The notes under the pieces: generated by a model | The model's database searches: none | The model's input: the letters and a program-made list of their open reading frames with translations, nothing else | What the model was told of the DNA's origin: nothing | From: Methylobacterium aerolatum | GTDB taxonomy: Bacteria > Pseudomonadota > Alphaproteobacteria > Rhizobiales > Beijerinckiaceae | Reading direction: 5' to 3' | DNA: 64,000 nucleotides | Assembly: GCF_022179085.1 (NCBI RefSeq) | Contig: NZ_BPQE01000006.1 | Coordinates: forward strand, 30,578 to 94,577 | Position numbers and translations under genes: made by a program | Part shown: positions 53,411-61,965 of the stretch, in pieces | Layout of the letters: the number at the start of each line of letters is the position of its first letter | Position numbering within the stretch: the stretch's first letter is position 1

Positions 53411-53566
53411 GTCGGGTCAGCGTCTCCGGAGGCAGAAAAACCACAGCAGGATGATCAGGGGGGATCGGTACACCCAGAAGCCAGAGCAGACTGCCCGTCA
53501 GCGTCACGTCCTCCAACAGAGGATTGGGCAATCTCGTGAGCGGCGCTGTCGTTCCTGACCAAAATC

Positions 53567-53854
53567 TCAGGCCATGTCCTTGGCGATCACCTCGGCGGCA
53601 TACTGAGATCGCGCTGCGGCGTCGGCCTGTCGGCCCTTGAGCTCACACCAGTACGCGAACGCGACCGGCTCGATCGACACGCGAACGACATCGACGCCGC
53701 TGCGCTGGACCTCCTGCTCCATCTGGCTGGTCGCAATCCGCCACGTCTCATAGGCGGATGGCAGCTTGGCGCCATCGGAAAGGCTGGCCCGCAAGGCTTC
53801 GTAGTTCTCAGGCTCGTACCAAGGCAAGCCGACGCGGCGAGGGCGGCTCATCAT
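53567..53854 (-). CDS. Conserved-looking hypothetical protein
   Basis: A 95-residue product (start at 53854 or the adjacent ATG at 53851) with sequence SRPRRVGLPWYEPENYEALR, QMEQEVQRSGVDVVRVSIEP and ending AAEVIAKDMA. It is mixed alpha/beta with no signal peptide. The family is not recognised. It lies 22 bp after the RMF-like gene on the same strand, and an operon is likely. The longer upstream frame overlaps that gene and is not used. Confidence 0.6.
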   Translation of the reverse strand: MMSRPRRVGLPWYEPENYEALRASLSDGAKLPSAYETWRIATSQMEQEVQRSGVDVVRVSIEPVAFAYWCELKGRQADAAARSQYAAEVIAKDMA

Positions 53855-53876
53855 CCGGGCGCCATTCTGTCGACGG

Positions 53877-54068
53877 TCATCGTGCGTCTCGACCGTCACG
53901 ATGATCGTCGAGTGTCTCGCCGCGAAGGGCCGCGTCGTACCCGGCAAGCCACTGGTCGTGCGCCTCCAAACCCTCGGCGTAAGGACACGCGTCCCGGCTG
54001 ATGTGTTTGCCGGGAGCGTAAAATCCCAAGGCATAGTGGTCGAGATTATCGTCCGGTGGCTCGGTCAT
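53877..54068 (-). CDS. RMF/CrpP-like small protein
   Basis: A 63-residue product containing ALGFYAPGKHISRDACPYAE and HDQWLAGYDAALRG. The spacing of G-x-x-A-x-x-x-G, a D-x-C/N-P-Y core and W-x-x-G-(Y/W)-x-x-A resembles ribosome modulation factor and the related CrpP family. RMF dimerises ribosomes in stationary phase. Given the divergence the call is to the fold family only. It sits between two other small unknown genes on the minus strand. Confidence 0.6.
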   Translation of the reverse strand: MTEPPDDNLDHYALGFYAPGKHISRDACPYAEGLEAHDQWLAGYDAALRGETLDDHRDGRDAR

Positions 54069-54122
54069 GGCTTTTTCCGATCAGGCATGAAGGTAGCGCG
54101 CCATCAGCCAAACGATCATCGA

Positions 54123-54428
54123 TCAGTCCGTTCCGACCACCGCCTCCTTCACGATATCCATAGATCGGAGGATAGCAAACGCGGTCGCCTCTGCATCGGC
54201 TTCGCCTTCGGCTGTGTCTGGGAAGATCGCGACGGGCTCGGCGCCTTCGCCGCCCTCTCGGCCGACGACAACCTGAAGCGTCTCGCCCTCGTCGCCCGTC
54301 TCGGCCCGGATCAGCGCCACGAAATGGCCGACGGCGGTGCCGTAGACCTGAAGCGGGCTGAATTCCTGAACGACATCAGGCGAAGCGTCGGCGGGACGGC
54401 CGAAGGTAGGGCGGATCACATTGGTCAT
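54123..54428 (-). CDS. Small acidic hypothetical protein
   Basis: A 101-residue acidic protein: MTNVIRPTFGRPADASPDVV, GTAVGHFVALIRAETGDEGE, AEADAEATAFAILRSMDIVK. The beta-rich centre followed by an Ala-rich helix suggests a small soluble domain. Family not recognised. It heads the small-gene cluster with the RMF-like gene 54 bp downstream. Confidence 0.6.
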   Translation of the reverse strand: MTNVIRPTFGRPADASPDVVQEFSPLQVYGTAVGHFVALIRAETGDEGETLQVVVGREGGEGAEPVAIFPDTAEGEADAEATAFAILRSMDIVKEAVVGTD

Positions 54429-54582
54429 CGGCGGATCGGTTCGGACACGAGGGCTGTGCGCACAGCGCGGGCGCTAGCGTAACACTTAACGCGCCAAACT
54501 CACGTCCCCGCCGTGCCGAGAGCAGGTGCCATACCGTTGCAGAGGTCTTATTGCTCCGCTTCGATCACAGCGACATCATCCA

Positions 54583-54910
54583 TCATGCCGATCCGGCGCG
54601 AGCACCGCTTCTTCTTCCCCATCGACCGGCCGCAGCTCTCGGCTGTGATCCGCTTCCGGCGCGCTGCGAGGGCTGCGGGCGTCCGCATGGGCAAACCGTC
54701 TGGCATCTCGGCGATGGTCGCTGATGGGACGCACAGACCAATTCCTGGCGCGATGGCAGCGGACGCTCAATTGATCCAGTGGTTTCGATCCACGTCTTAG
54801 CGACGATCGGCACAACGCGGGCGGTCCTGGCTACCGCTCACCGCAACCACGATACCGCCGACACCACGAACGCCAACCTCGCGGCCTTCTGCCAGCGGTG
54901 CCACCGTGGA
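54583..54910 (+). pseudogene. HNH-nuclease-like gene with frameshift and stop
   Basis: The frame from ATG 54583 reads MPIRREHRFFFPIDRPQLSA then VIRFRRA. Homology continues in another frame as RCEGCGRPHGQTVWHLGDGR, a TGA where Trp is expected, then WDAQTNSWRDGSGR, VVSIHVLATIGTTRAVLATA, HRNHDTADTTNANLAAFCQR and C-H. CxxC...H-x-N-H-D...CxxCH is the zinc-ribbon HNH pattern. One frameshift and one nonsense change make it a pseudogene. The C-terminal basic tail is not recognisable downstream. Confidence 0.65.
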
Positions 54911-55422
54911 GACGCTGGCGACCAAGACGTTCACCGATAACGAACGCGCCATCGTAAACACCTGTCGCCACAAAGAGTTTTTCGGCGGCGGGATCAGTTC
55001 GGAAGCTGATCTTCGGGATAATGGCATCCAGGGAAACATCTCGGAATCGATGGTTCGGGAGGCAAATTACCGAACTTCTTCCGAACTCCCGAGCTCCCTG
55101 GGCGGCGTCAATTCGGGCGCCATTGAGGGCAGCGAGATCGTCACCCACCAGGGTGTCCTGGGCCGGTTCAAGGAGATCCAACGCAGGGTCGCGTGCCGGC
55201 TCGACGAGGCCTTCGAACCCACACCAATGGAGCGCCTCCGCAAGGCCGGCCACACGGTCTGGGCGTTCGAGCCCGAGGACGGGTGCGCCTCACGCGGTGG
55301 TCGTGCTCGGCAGCCAGGGCCAGGTTGCGGTGCGCGCTGGCTGATCAAGCTCGGACATTCGGAGGTCGCCCGGCAGTCATGTCCGCGCCCGCCGCCTTAT
55401 GGACCCGTTATCGCGCCATGCG
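54911..55422. other. Stretch without a recognisable gene
   Basis: About 510 bases. Overlapping frames exist on both strands (a plus frame containing TFTDNERAIVNTCRHKEFFG and a minus frame containing LVGDDLAALNGARIDAAQG), but neither has a known domain or a good start. It may be decayed coding sequence continuing the HNH relic region. Confidence 0.35.
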
Positions 55423-56874
55423 TCACGCAACGCGACTGCGCCGTCTCGGCGTCGATGCATCCGACAACCTGAATGTGCATCGTCCTGCGGCTTTCGCCTC
55501 GTAAAGCGCGCGGTCGGCAGCGGAATGGAGAGCCTCGCCTTGGCAGGCAGTCCCGTCAGCGAGCACGATGCCGATGCTGACGCCGATCTGTCCCTGATGC
55601 TCGCCGAGATCGAATGGTGCCGAGAGGGAGGCGATCAACCGCTCCGCCATCGTGACGGCACCCGAGCGATCCGTCTCGGTCTGGATGATGACGAACTCGT
55701 CGCCTCCGAGCCTTGCGACCGTATCCTCGGTGCGAACCGCGGCCCGCAGGCGGTCGGCAACAGCCTGGAGAAGACGATCACCGACCGGGTGACCGAAGGT
55801 GTCGTTGATCGCCTTGAAGCGATCCAGGTCGAGGCAGAGGAGTGCGAAACCGGTGCGGCCGCGCCTGGCGCGGGCGACTTCCTTCTGCAAGCATTCCTGG
55901 AAATGAAGGCGGTTCGGCAAACCCGTCAGCCCATCGTGCCGGGCCAGGTGGGCGAGCCGGGCTTCTGCCTCCTTGCGGTGGGAGATGTCGCGCACAGAGG
56001 CGACGTAGCCCGACGGCTTGTTCGCGCCGTTCATGCGGTAGAGGCCGAACGTCACCTCGACCCAGACCCAGCGGCCGTCGCGGTGTCGATAGCGCTGCTG
56101 GGTCGTCGCGCTCTCGATGTGGCCGCGGGCGATCTCTCCAAGCAGGACGCCGTACGCACCGGCATCATCGGGGTGGACGAAGTCGAGGGGCCGTGTCCCG
56201 ACGAGGGCCTCTGGCTCGTAGCCGAGGAGTGCTCGGCACCCCGGCGAGACATAGCGCCGTGTTCCGTCGAGGTCGGCGCGCACAACCATGTCGGTGGTGT
56301 TGTCGGCGAGCAGTCGATAGCTCGCCTCACGCTCTCGCAGGAGCCGTTCTGTCTTATGAAGCTGCAGTTGGGCGGTGACGATCCGGGCGAGGGTCTGCAA
56401 CTGCCCGCGTTGCCTGTCAGTGAACGTGCGCGGCACGCGATCCATCACGCACAGGCTGCCGACCTGCAGGCCAGGAGCCGCTTCGAGCGGAGCGCCGGCG
56501 TAGAAGCGGATGCCCTGCTCACCCTTGACGAGGAAGCTGTCAGCGAACCGTGGATCGCGCGAGGCATCCTCGATGACGAGGAGCTCGTTCGACATCACCG
56601 TGTGAGTGCAGAACGATACGCCCCGCGCCGTGCCCGTGAGGTCGATGCCGCAGCCTGCCTTGAACCACTGGTCGGTCTCGCCGACGAGGGACACCAAGGC
56701 GATGGGCGCTTGGAAGAGGTCGCGCGCCGTTTCACAGAGCGCGTCGAACTGCTCCTCCGGCTCAGTATCGAGAATGTCGAGATCGTAAAGGGCGGCGAGG
56801 CGGGCGGCTTCGCGCGGATGCACAGGTACCATCGGGAACCCCGAACTCCAGGGACTGGGACGCCAGACCGGCAT
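55423..56874 (-). CDS. GAF-PAS-GGDEF diguanylate cyclase
   Basis: A soluble sensor enzyme making cyclic di-GMP, ~483 residues. A GAF domain lies at ~15-165 (LAALYDLDILDTEPEEQFDA, GVSFCTHTVMSNELLVIEDA), a PAS domain with PAC at ~170-300 (LADNTTDMVVRADLDGTRRY, YRHRDGRWVWVEVTF), and a GGDEF domain at ~310-475 (DGLTGLPNRLHFQECL, RLGGDEFVII). The RTED five residues before GGDEF fits the product-inhibition I-site. No EAL domain. An ATG at 56832 is an alternative start. It is divergent from the hybrid kinase. Confidence 0.92.
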   Translation of the reverse strand: MPVWRPSPWSSGFPMVPVHPREAARLAALYDLDILDTEPEEQFDALCETARDLFQAPIALVSLVGETDQWFKAGCGIDLTGTARGVSFCTHTVMSNELLVIEDASRDPRFADSFLVKGEQGIRFYAGAPLEAAPGLQVGSLCVMDRVPRTFTDRQRGQLQTLARIVTAQLQLHKTERLLREREASYRLLADNTTDMVVRADLDGTRRYVSPGCRALLGYEPEALVGTRPLDFVHPDDAGAYGVLLGEIARGHIESATTQQRYRHRDGRWVWVEVTFGLYRMNGANKPSGYVASVRDISHRKEAEARLAHLARHDGLTGLPNRLHFQECLQKEVARARRGRTGFALLCLDLDRFKAINDTFGHPVGDRLLQAVADRLRAAVRTEDTVARLGGDEFVIIQTETDRSGAVTMAERLIASLSAPFDLGEHQGQIGVSIGIVLADGTACQGEALHSAADRALYEAKAAGRCTFRLSDASTPRRRSRVA

Positions 56875-57287
56875 CACGCCGTCGAGTGCCCCGCACCGTA
56901 GTCTTGGGTGATTACGGGAAACCTAAGTGCCTCGTCCGAAGTGTCGGGTTTCCCAGAACCCGTCGTATACAAATATCGGCATGGCGCCATTCATTTGCGA
57001 GACACTTAACAAAATGCGCATCGTTCCCACGCTTGGGCCCGCCCGGAAGATCGACCCGGCTGACTTATCTATGGCTGCTGCCAAAAAAATCTAAATAGTT
57101 CGCTCAGTCCGCAATCCTTCGCGTACTTCGGGGACGGCATCGAAACGAAAGCCGGGTTTTGATTTTGCTTCGAACGATTTCATCCGGATCCCTCACTTGG
57201 ATCGGTGAAGGCCACCGTGGTACCCCTGATACTTCGCGAGTGGTTTGCCGGCGCAGCCAGCCATTGCGTTTCGGTGCGGAGCACACG
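56875..57287. promoter_or_regulatory. Divergent intergenic region between cyclase and hybrid kinase
   Basis: About 410 bases with no gene. It must hold the promoters of both divergent signalling genes. An upstream extension of the kinase frame (to 57159) is open but has no membrane helix and no ribosome site. No defined operator is seen. Confidence 0.4.
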
Positions 57288-59705
57288 ATGAGCGAGTCCT
57301 CGATGGCTCCGGCCCTGGCGACCCTGGCGACCGCCTGGGCCGGCCGGACGCAACTTCGGCTCGCGGTTGCCGTCAGCTTCGTCTTCGGCGCCGTCACGCT
57401 CGCGCTGCTGCCGATTGCCAGCAAGCCGATGCCGCCGATGCCGGGGTTCGTGCCGGTCTACCAATCGGCGCTGATCGTGGTCTACGGACTGACCACCTAC
57501 CTGTTCCTCGCCCAGTACCGTCGCATCCGCTCGGCGCCGCTGCTCGTGTTGGGGGCCGGCAGCCTGTACGTGACGCTGGTCGTCCTCCTGCAGTTGCTGT
57601 CGTTCCCGAATCTCCTCGCGCAGGGACGGCTCCTCGGCGATGGGCCGGACACCACGACGTGGCTCTGGACCTTCTGGCACCTCGGCCCGCCGCTCTTCGC
57701 GCTGCCCTACGCCGTCCTAGAGGGGGACAGGCGTGCGCCGCCGGCCCCGCGCGGAATGGCCGGGTGGCTCGGCGCGACCACGATTGCAGGGACCGTTGCG
57801 GCCGCCGCGCTCACCGGCGTGGTGGTGGCCCGGTACGTCCATCTCCTGCCGAAGTGCGTCGAAGGGGACGATTACTGGCTGCTCACGACCTCCGGCATCG
57901 GTCCGGGCGTCGTCGCCCTGACCGTCCTCGCGCTGGCCGTGCTGTGGTGGAAGACCCGACTGCGCACCGTGCTCCAGCTCTGGCTGGCCGTTTCGCTGCT
58001 GTTGCTCGTGTTCGACAACATGGTCACCCTGCCGGGCGCCGCCCGCGGCACGGTGGGCTGGTTCGCCGGCCGGATGGAGGCCCTCGTGGCCGGCTTCATC
58101 CTGCTCGCCGTCTACCTACGCGAAGTCGACTTCCTGTATGCGCAGGCCGAGGCCACTGCCGAGGACCGCGAGGCCCGGCGGGCGGAGTTGGAGCGTGCCC
58201 GCGACAACCTCGACCTGGCGCTGGAAGCGGCCGAGATGGGCGACTGGGAGCTCGACCTACGTGCTAACACCTCGCGCCGGTCGCCGAGGCACGACGCGAT
58301 CCTCGGTCACCGCGAGCCTGTGGCCGAGTGGGACGTTAAAACCTTCCTCGGCCAGGTCGTTCCCGAGGACCGGGACGCCGTGCGGGTGGCGTTCGATGCC
58401 GCCGTCAGGACGGGCCTCCTCGACATCGACTGCCGCATCCGGCGGGCCGACGACGGGACGACCCGTTCGGTCAAGGTGCTGGGCAAGGTCTACCGCGACG
58501 AAACCGGCCAGCCCCGGTCCATGGCCGGCGTCGTGATGGACACGACGCGCCAGCGCGAGGCCGAGGAGCGCCTGAACCAGTCGCAGAAGATGGAGGCCAT
58601 CGGGCAGTTGACCGGGGGTGTGGCGCACGATTTCAACAATCTGCTGACCATCATCATCGGCAATCTCGACATGATCGTGCGCAAGCCCGAGAACCCGCAG
58701 CGGGTCGAGCGGCTGGCCACGTCGGCCATGACGGCGGCGCGGCGCGCGGCCGAGGTTACCGAGAAGCTGCTGTCGTTCTCGCGGCGCCAGCTGGTTCGGC
58801 CCGAGACCGTGAACCCGAACAGACTGCTGAAAGACTTCCAGGCGCTTCTGCGGCGCGCCGTGGGCGAAACCGTCGAGATCCGCTTCGACCTCGATGCGGT
58901 CCTCGACCCGGTGCGGCTCGATCCGGGCCAGTTCGAGAGCGCGGTGCTGAACCTCGCGGTCAACGCCCGGGACGCGATGCCGAACGGTGGCGTCTTGACG
59001 GTGAAGACCTGCAATGGGCATCTCGACGCCGCGGAGATCCCCGACCGGCCCGACCTGCAGCCGGGCGCCTACGTGCTCGTCTCGGTCACCGACACGGGCC
59101 AGGGCATGGAGGCGGCCACACGCAATCGCGCCTTCGAGCCGTTCTTCACGACCAAGGACGTCGGCAAGGGGACGGGGCTTGGCCTCAGCCAGGTCTACGG
59201 CTTCGTGCGGCAGGCCGGTGGCCATGCGCAGATCAAGAGCGAAGTGGGCCGGGGCACATCCGTCGAACTCTACCTGCCGCGCTCCGCCGAGAGGGCCGCC
59301 GAAGCCCGGCCAGACAACGCCTTGCCGCTGCGGCAGGCGGTCTTCGGCGAAGTGGTTCTAGTGGTCGAGGACGAGCCGGCGGTCCTGGAGATGGCAGTCG
59401 AGAGCTTGGGCGAACTCGGGTACCGGACCTTGACTGCGACCCGGGCATCAGAGGCCCTGGATCGGCTGGGCGGCCCCGAGCGCATCGACATCCTTTTCTC
59501 GGACGTGGTGATGCCCGGCGGTATGAATGGCGTGCAGCTCTCGGTCGAGGCTCGCCGCCTGCGCCCAGGATTGCGGGTGCTGCTGACGTCCGGGTACACG
59601 GGCACTGCGCTCGACGAGCACGCGGTGCCCGCCGACCTGCCGCTCCTCAGTAAGCCCTACCAACGGGACGAGCTCGCCAACAAACTCAGGATCGTCCTTG
59701 GCTGA
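57288..59705 (+). CDS. Hybrid sensor histidine kinase with MASE4-like membrane sensor
   Basis: An 805-residue protein. The first ~285 residues form about eight TM helices in a MASE4-like arrangement (LAVAVSFVFGAVTLALLPIA, GFVPVYQSALIVVYGLTTYL). A coiled linker and PAS domain (~300-425, AAEMGDWELDLRANTSR) follow, then HisKA with GGVAHDFNNLLTIIIGNLDM, HATPase (NLAVNARDAMPNGG, DTGQGMEAA, GTGLGLSQVYGFV) and a C-terminal receiver (VLVVEDEPAVLEMA, ILFSDVVMPGGMNG, LLSKPYQRDEL). The start at 57288 follows a GGAG site. Ligand and output partner are unknown. Confidence 0.9.
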   Translation: MSESSMAPALATLATAWAGRTQLRLAVAVSFVFGAVTLALLPIASKPMPPMPGFVPVYQSALIVVYGLTTYLFLAQYRRIRSAPLLVLGAGSLYVTLVVLLQLLSFPNLLAQGRLLGDGPDTTTWLWTFWHLGPPLFALPYAVLEGDRRAPPAPRGMAGWLGATTIAGTVAAAALTGVVVARYVHLLPKCVEGDDYWLLTTSGIGPGVVALTVLALAVLWWKTRLRTVLQLWLAVSLLLLVFDNMVTLPGAARGTVGWFAGRMEALVAGFILLAVYLREVDFLYAQAEATAEDREARRAELERARDNLDLALEAAEMGDWELDLRANTSRRSPRHDAILGHREPVAEWDVKTFLGQVVPEDRDAVRVAFDAAVRTGLLDIDCRIRRADDGTTRSVKVLGKVYRDETGQPRSMAGVVMDTTRQREAEERLNQSQKMEAIGQLTGGVAHDFNNLLTIIIGNLDMIVRKPENPQRVERLATSAMTAARRAAEVTEKLLSFSRRQLVRPETVNPNRLLKDFQALLRRAVGETVEIRFDLDAVLDPVRLDPGQFESAVLNLAVNARDAMPNGGVLTVKTCNGHLDAAEIPDRPDLQPGAYVLVSVTDTGQGMEAATRNRAFEPFFTTKDVGKGTGLGLSQVYGFVRQAGGHAQIKSEVGRGTSVELYLPRSAERAAEARPDNALPLRQAVFGEVVLVVEDEPAVLEMAVESLGELGYRTLTATRASEALDRLGGPERIDILFSDVVMPGGMNGVQLSVEARRLRPGLRVLLTSGYTGTALDEHAVPADLPLLSKPYQRDELANKLRIVLG

Positions 59706-59944
59706 CCATCGGCAACAGAAACGATTGGCAGGGAGGCAATGCTTGCCTTCATGTTCTGCTGCCTCGAAGTAGTCCTGCGGGTATCTACCCCAAGCGGTCG
59801 TACGGCTTGCGACCCAACCCAGCCGCTCAGATCATAGTGGGAGCTTCTCCAAAGCAGCCGTTCACACAACGCGTGGTACGAAGCACTTTGGACGGCCACA
59901 CCCAATCGAAAAATAGATTTTCTGGAACCGAAAGTAAAAGTCTG

Positions 59945-61321
59945 CTATCGAAGCAGATCACCGGCAGCAGAAAGCATGTCCTTCATGGCCGCGCCCGCAG
60001 CCCGATAGGCCGGAGTACCGACATCCCAATTCTGCGCCGTGAGCGCATCGATCATCCGCCCGGCCTCGGCCCGTGCCTTCGCTTCCGCATCGAGGAAGCG
60101 CTGGACCGCGCCCTGGTCGGCTTTGGGATCGTGCCGCAGCGCTTCGACAGCCTTCCGAGCCGCAAGCTCCCGTGAGATCGCCAACGACCGCTCGGGCGTC
60201 GTTGCTCCGAGGAGAACTGAGGCCAATGTCCGCTTCCAGACCCCAAGGTCGGCAGCCAGACGGGACAACTCAGTTGCAGTGGCATTTCCCCCTGCTTCGC
60301 TCAGTCCCGCCTGGGCCATCGCTTCCGCCTTCAGCAGGCGTTTGGTGATCGCGTCGATCTCGGTACGGGTCTTGGCAGCCTTCTCGGCAATGCCGTTGAC
60401 GCTTCTGGAGATCTCAGACGTCGCGGCGCGCTGCTGCTCAAGGGCTGTCGCCAGAGCTTGGCCCATCTCGTTTGAGCGAGCGATCTGCGAACCGGCGTCC
60501 TCAACCTGCGCCCCCAGGGACGCTACCACGACACCACCTCGTTCGACGGCTGCACGGCTCTCCGCGACGGCCTTGGCGATATGCTCCATCTCGGCCTGAA
60601 GCGTCATCAGACCTGCCCGGATCTGTTCCGTCGACTTCGCGGTCTGACCGGAGAGGGCCTTCACCTCGGCGGCCACCACCGCGAAGCCCTTGCCGGCTTC
60701 GCCCGCTCGCGCAGCCTCGATCGTAGCGTTCAAGGCGAGAAGGTTCGTCTGGCCTGAAATGGCGGCGATCGTCCCAGCCATGCTGCCGATCTCGGATACG
60801 GCCGCCTGCAGGACGGACAGTCGCTCGTCGATCTGATGAGTCCGCAATTCGATCGCCTGCATTGCCTCCCGAGCCTGCCGAACGTCGTTCGTACAGGCCT
60901 GCATCGACGCCTGGGCGGAATCCGCGCTGCGTCCAGCGGACTGCGAATTTTCCGCGACTTCGTTCATTGAAGCCGCCATCTCCTCAATGGCGCTTGCGGC
61001 CGTTCCAGTCGACTGGGCGATGTCTCCAACGTCGTAGGTCGTCCAACCGATGTTGATCGCGGCCTCGGACGCCTCCTTGGCAACCGCCGCAAGCTGCAGG
61101 CGTCCCTTATTCAGCTGTGTCGCCCTCGCCTGTTGGATCTTGCTCAATGCCTGACCGACGATACCATCCGGAAGGTCGTCGAGATCGAGATCCTGGCAGT
61201 GCGCAAGTTGCTCCATCGCCGCCAACAAACGGGCCCTATCATGATCCACCGCCGGACTGGACGTGCGGGTTTCCGAAGGACTCGACGCTTGGCGGGATTT
61301 CAGGCTGAACATCGGAACCAA
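59945..61321 (-). CDS. Soluble methyl-accepting chemotaxis-type protein
   Basis: A 458-residue cytoplasmic MCP with no TM segment. The signalling hairpin contains [19 protein letters not shown] then [19 protein letters not shown], the universal MCP core. The N-terminal ~70 residues ([20 protein letters not shown]) are short and the C-terminal ~110 residues form an extra helical region ([36 protein letters not shown]). No CheB/CheR pentapeptide is seen. The likely start is the ATG at 61312 (MFSLKSRQ). It converges with the hybrid kinase. Confidence 0.88.
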   Translation of the reverse strand: MVPMFSLKSRQASSPSETRTSSPAVDHDRARLLAAMEQLAHCQDLDLDDLPDGIVGQALSKIQQARATQLNKGRLQLAAVAKEASEAAINIGWTTYDVGDIAQSTGTAASAIEEMAASMNEVAENSQSAGRSADSAQASMQACTNDVRQAREAMQAIELRTHQIDERLSVLQAAVSEIGSMAGTIAAISGQTNLLALNATIEAARAGEAGKGFAVVAAEVKALSGQTAKSTEQIRAGLMTLQAEMEHIAKAVAESRAAVERGGVVVASLGAQVEDAGSQIARSNEMGQALATALEQQRAATSEISRSVNGIAEKAAKTRTEIDAITKRLLKAEAMAQAGLSEAGGNATATELSRLAADLGVWKRTLASVLLGATTPERSLAISRELAARKAVEALRHDPKADQGAVQRFLDAEAKARAEAGRMIDALTAQNWDVGTPAYRAAGAAMKDMLSAAGDLLR

Positions 61322-61635
61322 CTTTTAGAACGTTCTATCGGACTAGCGTGAGATATTTAACAATCGGATACCGGCGATCTCCCATTTCGGGGTGATCTCT
61401 AGTTTGATCGAGCGACAGGGGGAGCTGTGGAGCTCAAACTCGACATCTTCGCCACCTTTTCCCTTCAGTTCTCAAGCGATCAACTCGCGGGCTCCGGCGA
61501 AAACAATCATCATGGGGCGACGATACGCGATTATCGGTCATCATCGCGCGATCTGCAGCAATCCATCATTAAGGAAATCTCGTTAAGCATCGTATTGCGG
61601 ACCAAAGAGGGTCGATCCGGACGGACGTTGCCACG
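61322..61635. promoter_or_regulatory. Divergent intergenic region between two MCP units
   Basis: About 310 bases. It should carry the promoter of the soluble MCP (AT-rich at 61345-61380) and that of the small membrane protein/MCP pair. A short inverted repeat around GGAGCTGTGGAGCTC (61419-61434) is present. No gene is supported. Confidence 0.4.
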
Positions 61636-61938
61636 ATGCGCTGCATGCCATGGCCGGCGTTGCTCACCATCGCATCGACGCTTCTGCTGCCGGTTGTCGC
61701 CGGGCTGGCAGGGGACGCACGCTCGGTCGCAGTCATCGCGCTCACACAGGACGGGCTCGACGCCTCCATCGCGGCCGTCGCGGTGGCCGACGGCGAGATC
61801 GTCGCCGTAGCGGCGAGACGAATCCTCATCGCCCGATCGGATCGGGCCGGCTTCAGCTCCCGCCTCCACGCGGCCGGGGCGTGGCTCGTGCTGCCCGCCC
61901 CAGTATCCGGCTGCGGCCCCAGCTCTCTCGTCCGTTGA
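61636..61938 (+). CDS. Small membrane or secreted hypothetical protein
   Basis: A 100-residue product. One N-terminal hydrophobic helix (PALLTIASTLLLPVVAGLAG, ~7-26) is followed by a beta-alpha region (VAVADGEIVAVAARRILIAR) and an end with AGAWLVLPAPVSGCG. The pattern resembles a group of small alphaproteobacterial membrane proteins encoded near MCP or kinase genes. Family not named. It ends 27 bp before the membrane MCP gene, so co-transcription is likely. Confidence 0.6.
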   Translation: MRCMPWPALLTIASTLLLPVVAGLAGDARSVAVIALTQDGLDASIAAVAVADGEIVAVAARRILIARSDRAGFSSRLHAAGAWLVLPAPVSGCGPSSLVR

Positions 61939-61965
61939 AACAGATCCTTCGAGCAGCGCCCGACC

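Noticed and set aside
53346-53531. Minus-strand 60-codon frame with hydrophobic stretch (LTGSLLWLLGVPIPP)
   Set aside because: It overlaps the terB-like start in another frame and has no support beyond one short hydrophobic run.
55399-56901. Plus-strand 500-codon frame opposite the diguanylate cyclase
   Set aside because: No domain and no ribosome site; the minus strand encodes GAF-PAS-GGDEF with all signature motifs.
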